From Ceratorhiza oryzae-sativae (taxonomy: Eukaryota; Basidiomycota; Agaricomycetes; Cantharellales; Ceratobasidiaceae), in contig JARWMV010000231.1 of assembly GCA_030998015.1 (NCBI GenBank), forward strand, positions 1 through 43,424: a DNA stretch of 43,424 nt. Direction: 5' to 3'. How positions within the stretch are numbered: the stretch's first letter is position 1; each line of letters starts with the position of its first letter. Position numbers and translations under genes: made by a program. Below the pieces are notes generated by a model. That model did no database searches and had not been told where the DNA came from. It saw only the letters and a program-made list of their open reading frames with translations. Shown piece after piece: positions 1-7,737 of this stretch.

Positions 1-9
1 GGGGCAAAG
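1..9 (+). other. 3' end of cox2 intron 1 (joins from window end)
   Basis: The nine bases before cox2 exon 2 end in G, as a group I intron should. Exon 1 at 39841-40071 ends in T. Joining the two exons gives an uninterrupted cox2 frame (NHG then TLIELIW), so the intron must run from 40072 through the window end into these bases. Circularity is inferred, not shown. Confidence 0.7.
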
Positions 10-99
10 ACGCTTATAGAGTTAATCTGGACTATTACTCCGGCTTTAGTTTTAATAGCTATCGCATTCCCTAGTTTCAAATTATTATACATGCTTGAT
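10..99 (+). CDS. cox2: Cytochrome c oxidase subunit 2, exon 2
   Basis: Cox2 is the copper-binding, cytochrome c-docking subunit of complex IV in the inner membrane. This exon encodes 30 residues starting TLIELIWTITPALVLIAIAF, the second transmembrane helix, and ends LLYMLD. It continues exon 1 (39841-40071) in phase 0. After LLYMLD the expected EV and the whole CuA domain are missing; the frame instead runs straight into an intron-type ORF, so a second intron starts at base 100. I found no downstream cox2 exon on either strand. The gene is therefore incomplete here: its 3' part is elsewhere, or it was cut off by the inverted repeat that begins 550 bases downstream. Confidence 0.93.
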
Positions 100-648
100 T
101 ATAACCAGTATCATGTTGAATTTTTATTTTACTCTGTAACCTTAGTGGCTTCAATTGACGCCAATGGCAAATCTATAGTAAAAATGCAGACTGATTGTAA
201 AAGCCTTACACTGTTCGGGCCTGTTTACTCCACAGTAGACCCCCAACAAGGCAATGGCCTCCCAATGCGTCACAAACGTATTGGGGGGGCCATTACCTTA
301 TTGGGGGGCGGATGCCCCTCAAACAATGCAGCGTAGCTGCACATGTTTGGGGGGCAGTAGGAATTCGTCTCAACCCTCATTCAAGAAATATAACTAAACT
401 GGATTATCCAACAAGAGAACAATTAGTCGGACACCTTCTCGGTGACGGTACATTGTTTGTCTCCCACACTTCTAAAAATCCTAGTTTTAGATTCACACAA
501 ACCATTCAAAGATTTGAATATGTTTGGTTTGTATTTTCATATTTATCACATCTTTGTGAAAGAGTGCCTGACTTTGGGGTTTCTCTAAGAAACCAAACTC
601 TCTGTTACAATTTAAGAATACGAACGCGAAGTTATTCTTTTTTTAATG
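100..648 (+). pseudogene. LAGLIDADG endonuclease ORF of cox2 intron 2, truncated
   Basis: The frame continues directly from cox2 exon 2, as is common for intron ORFs translated as exon fusions. It starts YNQYHVEFLF and reaches VYST at base 230. A hairpin element (233-360) interrupts it and brings a stop. Removing 122 bases rejoins VYST to VGIRLNPHSRN in frame. The first LAGLIDADG motif of the two-motif type-2 family follows (LVGHLLGDGTLF), then the usual FRFTQTI and VSLRN segments. At 649 the frame runs into DHE-A, the edge of the large inverted repeat, and ends at a TGA inside it. The second motif is absent. It is broken twice and presumably dead here. The intron's catalytic core and 3' splice site are not visible. 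Confidence 0.8.
233..360 (+). repeat. D-family double hairpin inserted in cox2 intron ORF
   Basis: Two GC-rich hairpins joined by the linker CGGATG (309-314). The element is flanked by the direct repeat CAGTAG at 233-238 and 355-360. Excising 122 bases restores the endonuclease frame. The first hairpin contains a smaller one of the CCAATGCG/CGTATTGG type. The second has the stem AACAATGCAGCGTAGCTGCA, shared with most D copies. Confidence 0.85.
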
Positions 649-820
649 CCGCGCGCGTTAGTTGCTGGTGGGACTTGTCCCACCAACCAACGTGAGCAAT
701 CGCAACCGTTTGCGATTGCTAGTGCGCGGCATAATATCGATATTTAGCCGCCGGCTGAAAATGACGAACGGTCGTCATTTTCTACGAGGGAATCTTTAGG
801 ATTCCCTCTAACGCCGGCGG
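649..820 (+). repeat. DHE-A, outermost copy of left arm
   Basis: This 172-base element has two branched hairpins. The first outer stem CCGCGC...GCGCGG encloses the small hairpins GTGGGACTTGTCCCAC and CAATCGCAACCGTTTGCGATTG-type. The linker contains the perfect palindrome ATATCGATAT. The second outer stem CCGCCGGC...GCCGGCGG encloses an AAAATGACG/CGTCATTTT hairpin and a GAGGGAATC/GATTCCCTC hairpin. Sequence identity between the palindrome arms starts exactly at this element. Confidence 0.95.
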
Positions 821-937
821 GCACCCAACTGCCGACCTTTAGAAGTCGGCCTACCTGTGTATCTTGTATAGGATGCCAGGTGTGGGCCTTTGTAATTAAA
901 CCCTAAACTTTGCCCACCCTTAAACTTATTAGGGATC
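821..937. other. Spacer between two DHE-A copies
   Basis: About 117 bases with no recognisable gene. It holds two short inverted repeats, CCGACCTTTAGAAGTCGG and a CCTACCTGTG/CCAGGTGTGGG-like region. It is mirrored at 24688-24804. Confidence 0.5.
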
Positions 938-1109
938 CCGCGCGCGTTAGTTGCTGGTGGGACTTGTCCCACCAACCAACGTGAGCAATCGCAACCGTTT
1001 GCGATTGCTAGTGCGCGGCATAATATCGATATTTAGCCGCCGGCTGAAAATGACGAACGGTCGTCATTTTCTACGAGGGAATCTTTAGGATTCCCTCTAA
1101 CGCCGGCGG
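938..1109 (+). repeat. DHE-A copy
   Basis: Full-length 172-base element in direct orientation with the copy at 649 and matching it wherever compared. Mirrored at 24516-24687. Confidence 0.95.
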
Positions 1110-1427
1110 GCTTAAGAGTTTTACATAACAAGATGTAATAATTTTAATAAATTGGGCGTTCTGCAACTCGTATAGATCAATTTTCCGCAAATTTTACCTA
1201 CCAATTGTCCTGTAGGGTAAATTAGTTGTCCCAATTTGGGAAATAACCACAATACGAATCCGGTCTATGGAGTCTGAATAACTTCACACTCCAACCCTCA
1301 TGGAATGGTCCAATAACCTCTAAATGGAGTTTGAATAACTTCTCACTCTAACTCAGGGAGGGGTTATAATTTTATTTTTATAATCCAAAAATGCTGGATT
1401 CTTAACAACGAAGACCTCAGAACAATA
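1110..1427. other. Unassigned spacer (left arm)
   Basis: No ORF, tRNA or rRNA recognised. It holds two direct copies of a 20-24 base motif around GGAGTTTGAATAACTTC and GGAGTCTGAATAACTTC, each followed by a CACTC or CACTCC segment. Mirror of 24198-24515. Confidence 0.4.
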
Positions 1428-1569
1428 CTCCGCGGCCATAAGGTCATGTTTGTTTTACCGGCCGGTCAACTATGTTGACACGAGACGGTAAAACAGTGCA
1501 AGCATGACTGGAGGCCGCGGAACCGCCGGCTCCTCTACGATCGTGCTAGCACGATCCTCCGCCGGCGGA
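1428..1569. repeat. Nested H and E hairpin modules
   Basis: Mirror of 24056-24197. An outer CCGCGGCC/GGCCGCGG stem encloses the E hairpin ACCGGCCGGTCAACTATG... and is followed by the H module with CGATCGTGCTAGCACGATC inside CCGCCGG stems. Confidence 0.8.
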
Positions 1570-1609
1570 GTAAGCCTCGTAACTAAGATTAGTTCCAAGA
1601 ATTTATTTA

Positions 1610-1768
1610 TCATACCCCCGCTTAGGGTCAACCAGCATTGTATTTATATATAAATACATGCTGTTGACCCGTGGGTATGGTTATCGAGGCCGCGTTCGCG
1701 GCGAGCCGCGCGCACGCCAGGGCCGCCTTGGCTTAAGCCAAGGCGTTCGCAGGCGTGCACGGGTCATA
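1610..1768. repeat. B element (left arm)
   Basis: Mirror of 23857-24015. GC-rich B element flanked by TCATA direct repeats, with an AT-rich internal palindrome around GTATTTATATATAAATAC. Confidence 0.85.
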
Positions 1769-1859
1769 AAGTCTGGATTACTATTTATTATATTGGATTT
1801 ACAAATTTGACATGTCTTTCCGTACCGAGTTAGCCCAGATATAACTAATTTAAACTTTA

Positions 1860-2259
1860 TTAGTGTAGATCTATAGCGTCTTTTAGATAAGAACAAACTA
1901 AAATACTAAATACGTAGGCCTGGATAAATGAAACAGCAATTTCTAGTCCGATAATACATGTGAATAATGCAAATGGAACAAGTGTTATTACCCTGTCGTC
2001 AGCATGTACTAGTACATGCTGCTATCAATTGTTGGGGGTCTACAGGGTACAAACATTAAAGCACTGCTTGTGAACATTTGGAATAAGAATGTAGACAAGA
2101 TTTTCATTAAAGTGTGCCCGGCCATAATATTAGCAAATAATCGTACTCCTAAAGAAACGGCTCTAGCTAAGTAAGAAATTAATTCAATTAAAACTAATAA
2201 AGGTACTAAAGCTAAAGGTGTTCCTTTTAGGTTACCTTTAGCTCCAACGTTATATTTAA
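1860..2259 (-). pseudogene. atp6 C-terminal copy 3 (left arm)
   Basis: Mirror of 23366-23765, which has the details. Partial ATP synthase subunit a C-terminus, interrupted by an L hairpin at 1989-2047. It is not a functional gene on its own. Confidence 0.85.
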
Positions 2260-2419
2260 TATGACCCGTTCTCGCCTGGATCAGCGCAGAGCGCTGGCCC
2301 GGGCGAGATAGCGGGCTCGCCGCGAACGCGGCCTCGATATCCATACCCACGGGGCATAGGAATCTTCGATTCGGCGCCCTTAGGTGGGCATGGGCCTTTC
2401 TAGCCCACCTAGGGTATGA
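2260..2419. repeat. B' element (left arm)
   Basis: Mirror of 23206-23365. A variant of B with a GCCCGGGC-centred hairpin and an AGGTGGGC/GCCCACCT hairpin, flanked by TATGA direct repeats. Confidence 0.8.
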
Positions 2420-2494
2420 CTTCGAGGTAGGGTCCCTCTATGAGGGACCTTAACCAATTAGACAGGGAGGGGATTAGTGCGACATTATATTTAT

Positions 2495-3570
2495 TTAATT
2501 TCCAAAATTAGTTCTCTTAGAGTTCATATTTTGGGAAAGAATCTCAAGCTTATTAAAACCTTCTAGAGTTAGATGCTCTCTACTATTGATTATTTCGATC
2601 CCTTTACAGAAATCAGCATAATCTAGAGCTTTGGCACCCAATAAATTCACTTCTTTAAACTTGTTAATAAAAATGTTTATATCTTTAAGGGAACCTAAAA
2701 AATAGACATAAGTTGTTCTTCCAGAAGAATGAACTCTACCCACACCTAAAAATTCAACAATATTTTCCAAAGTATAATTAAACTTACATCGTCTTGGCTA
2801 ATAGAAATAATAACATCACAACTAGAACCCAAAGAAGTTTTAGTGTTATGTCTAATTCTAAGTCCAAAGTGGCCATCCCCGTTTATGAACCCACAAAGCC
2901 AATGAATATTCATTAAGGCCAGGTTAGGCTCAAAAGATGGTTTAATGGCCGGACTGACATTGGGAAAACTAGTTCCCAGTAATTCAGATAAGCCCTTTTT
3001 AAATTGAGCTTTAAGTGAAACTATTTTTAATAATCCCTCTAAAGTAAAGTGAGCCCCAGTTGACATAATGTCTAATATAGAAGACCATAATTGGAAATAA
3101 ACTAACCCTCGAGAATCGATGTAGATTTGCCTTCGCAAATCATCGATTCTCGGCGAGCCGGCCGCGCTGGGGACGCCCGAAATGTGATTTCCAAAAACAC
3201 CCCCAAACATGTGCAGCTACGCTGCATTGTTTGGGGGTGGTTTTGGCCAAGCCCTACGGGCATCCATTCGGGCGTCCCAGCGCGACGGTTTTATAAGTTA
3301 ATAAGGGATAGGTTAAAAAATGATTCTGAACTATTTTGCAATTTGATAAACCACTTACAGTAAATCTTAAAGTATTATCTTTTTCATGTTTGCAGCGCGC
3401 TATGCGGCTGCTCAGAAATATTTCCGATATTACCATAAAATGAATTTATTTGTTCCATCATTGCAAGATTAGCACTGTTAATAGAAGATACAATCTGATA
3501 ATTAACAGCAAACTGACCAACCTACTATATTTTTGGTACTTTTAGATATTGTAACATAAAAAGAACCATC
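2495..3570 (-). pseudogene. LAGLIDADG endonuclease HEG3, frameshifted left copy
   Basis: Mirror of 22058-23130. It carries the same I and C hairpin insertions as the right copy plus two extra lesions. One is an extra T in a homopolymer at about 3510-3512. The other is an extra TA at about 2774-2776, just after the DVSLI segment, which splits the C-terminal frame. The right copy reads through both points. The two additions sum to three bases, but the frame between them is lost. Confidence 0.85.
3104..3289. repeat. C element inside HEG3 (left arm)
   Basis: Mirror of 22338-22523. Outer arms AACC/GGTT, a GAATCGATG/CATCGATTC hairpin, and a long stem around ACCCCCAAACA/TGTTTGGGGGT. Confidence 0.85.
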
Positions 3571-3888
3571 ACTGTAAACTTACCTCTTCATGTAAATTTT
3601 GTTTAAGATCTATACATTGTAAGAAACTTTTTAGGTTGTCTAAAACCCTGTAAACTCCGGGAGGGGTCCCCTTAGGGATTTCTTTAGGAAGTGGAAAAAA
3701 ATACCCCAGCGCGATTATAAACCTATTTTATGCAACATCATAGGAGGCCTGTGCGGCGATAATAATCTTTGAAGATCAGCTAATGATTTAACTGAAATTC
3801 GAATTCTAAAACCAGAAACTTGTTTGTCAAGAGCAAAATTTAAACCGAATTTGTCCCCCAAAACGTTCATTAGAAGTTCAACTTCAGC

Positions 3889-4060
3889 CCGCCGGCGTTA
3901 GAGGGAATCCTAAAGATTCCCTCGTAGAAAATGACGACCGTTCGTCATTTTCAGCCGGCGGCTAAATATCGATATTATGCCGCGCACTAGCAATCGCAAA
4001 CGGTTGCGATTGCTCACGTTGGTTGGTGGGACAAGTCCCACCAGCAACTAACGCGCGCGG
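3889..4060 (-). repeat. DHE-A copy in HEG2
   Basis: Full 172-base copy, mirror of 21568-21739. The endonuclease reading frame enters it and stops at its internal TAG. Confidence 0.95.
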
Positions 4061-4462
4061 AGAATGTGTTGATAATGTAACTCTTTGAGTAGATTTGCAA
4101 AAACCTCCATCATCTGCAATCCAATAGGCTAAAGCAACAGGTGTAAGAAGATCACCTATGTTGGTTGGAACTATTTTTTTACCATCCAAATAAAATAGGT
4201 TGTAAAATTTGTTAAAGCACGGTAGCGCAAGGGTATTAAATACAATTTGAGTGTATATCTCACCCGTTCGTCTATCGGGAAGCCGATCAGATGTTTTGGG
4301 TGATGATGAACAATAGGCTCTGAACAATTCGTACAAGTGAATAAGGTATTGTTCGTGAATTATTCCCTGATGAAATCTTAAACGAGCATTACTGTTAATA
4401 GTTCGTTTTTGGATATTCAGGTCACCCATTATTGTCCCAACTATAATTTGTTGTAACAATTC

Positions 4463-4644
4463 TGACCCGTGCACGCCTGCGAACGCCTTGGCTCATATTG
4501 ACCTTAAGGTCAATAATCAAGCCAAGTCGGCCCTGGCGTGCGCGCGGCTCGCCGCGAACGCGGCCTCGATAACCAAACCCCTCGGGTCAACAGCATGTAT
4601 TTATATATAAATACAATGCTGGATGACCCTAAGCGGGGGTTTGA
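4463..4644. repeat. B element in HEG2 (left arm)
   Basis: Mirror of 20984-21165, flanked by TGA direct repeats on this strand. Confidence 0.85.
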
Positions 4645-4956
4645 AAGTGAAAAAGCTTCTCGTTCCTGCTTAGTTAGCCTTTGAGGTTTAACAGGTACTA
4701 GAGAACAAATTACCAACCCGCTAATGATATCCAAGCCAGATCCGATTGTTGGAATTACAACAACGTAAAAAAATGCAATTACTAAAAAATAGGGCACAAT
4801 CGCTAAGATTGTAAGATTTGAAAAATAAAACATGTATAAAAATATATTATTGTGATAGTCTCTAAATCTCAATACTCACGATGTTTTAGGCTTAATTTCT
4901 TTATTGGGAAATTAAGAAAGAAAACAGCTGAAGTTTATTTTGTCAAAAGACTTGGC

Positions 4957-5128
4957 CCGCCGGCGTTAGAGGGAATCCTAAAGATTCCCTCGTAGAAAAT
5001 GACGACCGTTCGTCATTTTCAGCCGGCGGCTAAATATCGATATTATGCCGCGCACTAGCAATCGCAAACGGTTGCGATTGCTCACGTTGGTTGGTGGGAC
5101 AAGTCCCACCAGCAACTAACGCGCGCGG
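4957..5128 (-). repeat. DHE-A copy
   Basis: Full 172-base copy, mirror of 20500-20671. Confidence 0.95.
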
Positions 5129-5293
5129 ATTTCTTGATAGTTTGAATAGGGGGCATCTAACATTAGAGCCACTCCACAGGTTTGGGGTTTAATAGCTTCT
5201 ATTGAGAGAAAACCATAAAATACGCCAAACTCAAAGTATTTATATCCTGACACATAATTGTGGCAAAATACAATATTTTATAACTACAATCTC

Positions 5294-5465
5294 CCGCCGG
5301 CGTTAGAGGGAATCCTAAAGATTCCCTCGTAGAAAATGACGACCGTTCGTCATTTTCAGCCGGCGGCTAAATATCGATATTATGCCGCGCACTAGCAATC
5401 GCAAACGGTTGCGATTGCTCACGTTGGTTGGTGGGACAAGTCCCACCAGCAACTAACGCGCGCGG
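5294..5465 (-). repeat. DHE-A copy
   Basis: Full 172-base copy, mirror of 20163-20334. Confidence 0.95.
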
Positions 5466-5532
5466 AGACATTGATGAAGAATTCACTGTCCGTGATACCG
5501 GTTATAAACCAAGGATTAATATTTGACATCAT
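5466..5532 (-). pseudogene. LAGLIDADG N-terminal remnant (left arm)
   Basis: Mirror of 20096-20162. Encodes MMSNINPWFITGITDSEFF, a first LAGLIDADG-like motif cut by DHE-A. Confidence 0.65.
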
Positions 5533-5537
5533 TTTCA

Positions 5538-5975
5538 CTAGTGTAATTCAATAGCATCTCTTAAGTATGAGCAAGTTAGAGTACAGAATACATAACTTTG
5601 TATGATTGAAACAGCAAGCTCCAATCCAATGATTGCTACAAATATACCAAATGGTATTAAAGTAAATACTGCAACCAGTACACTGCTACTGAACATTTGG
5701 AATAGGAATGTAGACAATATTTTTACTAAAGTATGACCGGCCATCATATTAGCGAACAATCGAACTCCTAAAGACACAGCTCGTGCGAAATAAGAGATCA
5801 ACTCGATTAATACTAATAAGGGAACTAATCCCAGCGGGCACCCGGATGGAATAAAGAATGAGAAGAATCTTACTTTGTGAATTGATAAAGCTAAGATTGT
5901 AACTCCAATAAAGATTGTTAAACTTAGTCCTAAACTTACTACGATAGATGTAGTTATAGTGTAGTTATAAGGCAC
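5538..5975 (-). pseudogene. atp6 C-terminal copy 2 (left arm)
   Basis: Mirror of 19653-20090. An open frame of about 145 residues corresponding to the C-terminal part of subunit a, from VPYNY to the stop. Confidence 0.9.
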
Positions 5976-6064
5976 CCGCGCCCGGGCACAAAAGGGAGGG
6001 GAGTGAAGAATCATTTTTCAAAGGGAATGTGTGCAGTTTAATGGCACCCAGATAGGAAATTTCA

Positions 6065-6916
6065 CTAAAGACCAATTCTATAAAGCATCATGCTTGGCAT
6101 TATGTCTCTCAGTAAAACTTGCACTTTAGCCAAGCTTTTTTTCGGAATTCGTATTCTATAATTATTACCATATTTATTGACGTAACACTCAAAATTCCAT
6201 TTGTCATTTAGAATATTAGCCAATAAATTTACTTCCTCTAGAGAAAAAGAGTCGGTACAAATAATAATTCTAGATGTTGTTTTACAGTAAGAACCATCGT
6301 CACATAGCCAGTAACAAAGGGCCAGAGGAGTAACCAGTTGCCCTATATTTGATGGGATTGTTTTAATTCCCTCAGAATAAAAACTATCAAACAGGTTGTT
6401 AAAGCAGGGCAATGATACAGTTTGAAATCTTATTCGGCTATAGGTTTTACCTGTTACTTTGCTGGGCAATCTGTCAGAAATTTTCGGGGGTGTGGTACAA
6501 AAATCCTGGAATATACCGTAAAGGTGTAAAAGGTAATCTTTGTGGATTAACCCTTGCTCAAAAAGTAATACAGGATTTGCTGTTTTTGTTTTAGCTTGGT
6601 GTCTTTTCATGCTTAGATCACCAAGGGCCAGACCTACCAGGATTTCCTCCTTTGCTTGTGGAATTGTAATGGCAGCTCTTTGTTCTTTAGTTAAAAAGCC
6701 ATTACTCAATTTCGAATTTTGCACTGGGCCTAATAGCGTTACCTCTGAAGAAGTTGTATCAGTATCATTAGACAAACTTGAAGGTTTAATTGTGCTGATA
6801 ATACTTGATTTACTATTAGAAGAGTTAAACCGTACTAGTTGTAAATATTGATTTTGCATAACATTTATTGAGTTAAATATTGATGCTGTGTTTCTTAGTC
6901 GCATTAACATTGTCAT
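6065..6916 (-). CDS. LAGLIDADG homing endonuclease HEG1 (left arm)
   Basis: Mirror of 18712-19563, with the same encoded protein. Intact two-motif LAGLIDADG protein directly downstream of atp6. Confidence 0.9.
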   Translation of the reverse strand: MTMLMRLRNTASIFNSINVMQNQYLQLVRFNSSNSKSSIISTIKPSSLSNDTDTTSSEVTLLGPVQNSKLSNGFLTKEQRAAITIPQAKEEILVGLALGDLSMKRHQAKTKTANPVLLFEQGLIHKDYLLHLYGIFQDFCTTPPKISDRLPSKVTGKTYSRIRFQTVSLPCFNNLFDSFYSEGIKTIPSNIGQLVTPLALCYWLCDDGSYCKTTSRIIICTDSFSLEEVNLLANILNDKWNFECYVNKYGNNYRIRIPKKSLAKVQVLLRDIMPSMMLYRIGL

Positions 6917-6927
6917 TACTTTTATAT

Positions 6928-7701
6928 TTAATGTAGATCGATAGCGTCTTTTAAGTACGAGCAAGTTAATGAACAGAAAATATAAGCTTGGATAACAGAA
7001 ACAGCAATTTCTAGACCAAGAATTGCAACGAAAAGTGCGAACGGAACTAACATTACTATGGCAATAATCACTCCACTACTCATTAATTGGAATAAGAAAG
7101 TAGATAGAATTTTAACTAATGCGTGACCGGCCATAATATTACTAAATAACCGTACTCCTAGAGATGCGGCTCTAGCCACATAAGAAACTAATTCGATTAA
7201 TACCAATAATGGCACTAACCCTAATGGGCAACCACTAGGGATAAAGAAAGAGAAAAATCTTGCTTTGTGGATTGACAAAGCCAAGATGGTTACCCCAAGG
7301 AAAATAGTTACACTTAACCCTAAACTTACCACTAAGGAAGTTGCAATTGCATAATTGTACGGAACGTTTCCGATAAGATTAGCAATGATAATGAAAAAGA
7401 ATAGAGAATAGATGAATGGAAGGTATACTTCATTCGTTGTTCCTATTTGATCTCTAACCATTGTGTTTATACTTGCAAATGAACTTTCTAAAGCAATAGA
7501 CCATTTAGATGGAACTAATTTTCTATTATTACTTGACACGAAGTGTAGACCTAGTGTTAAAAATAATAATACAATAGAGTAAAGAGCTAAGTTTGTTAAA
7601 GTTAAATTAAAAAAACCTAATATAGGTGCATTAATTCCTATTAAGTTTGTAACTTCAAATTGTTCTAAAGGAGAACTAATAAAGTGTGTTGTGTTTAGCA
7701 T
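6928..7701 (-). CDS. atp6: ATP synthase F0 subunit a (left-arm copy)
   Basis: Mirror of 17927-18700 and predicted to encode the same 257-residue protein. See the right-arm entry for domains. Confidence 0.97.
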   Translation of the reverse strand: MLNTTHFISSPLEQFEVTNLIGINAPILGFFNLTLTNLALYSIVLLFLTLGLHFVSSNNRKLVPSKWSIALESSFASINTMVRDQIGTTNEVYLPFIYSLFFFIIIANLIGNVPYNYAIATSLVVSLGLSVTIFLGVTILALSIHKARFFSFFIPSGCPLGLVPLLVLIELVSYVARAASLGVRLFSNIMAGHALVKILSTFLFQLMSSGVIIAIVMLVPFALFVAILGLEIAVSVIQAYIFCSLTCSYLKDAIDLH

Positions 7702-7737
7702 GGTATGATTTGATTTATCGATCTTATGACTTCATGT

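Larger units (their letters stand above)
3715..4833 (-). pseudogene. LAGLIDADG endonuclease HEG2 (left arm)
   Basis: Mirror of 20795-21913, which has the details. Interrupted by DHE-A at 3889-4060 and by B at 4463-4644. Confidence 0.85.

Noticed and set aside
649..820. Constant target duplication for DHE-A
   Set aside because: Flanks of the DHE-A copies do not show a consistent direct repeat. Complementary flanks occur at 29362, 36236 and 42797 but not at others.
649..1109. A conserved protein tail PRALVAGGTCPTNQREQSQP at the end of several ORFs
   Set aside because: It is the translation of DHE-A wherever a gene runs into it, ending at the same internal TAG. It is not a shared protein domain.
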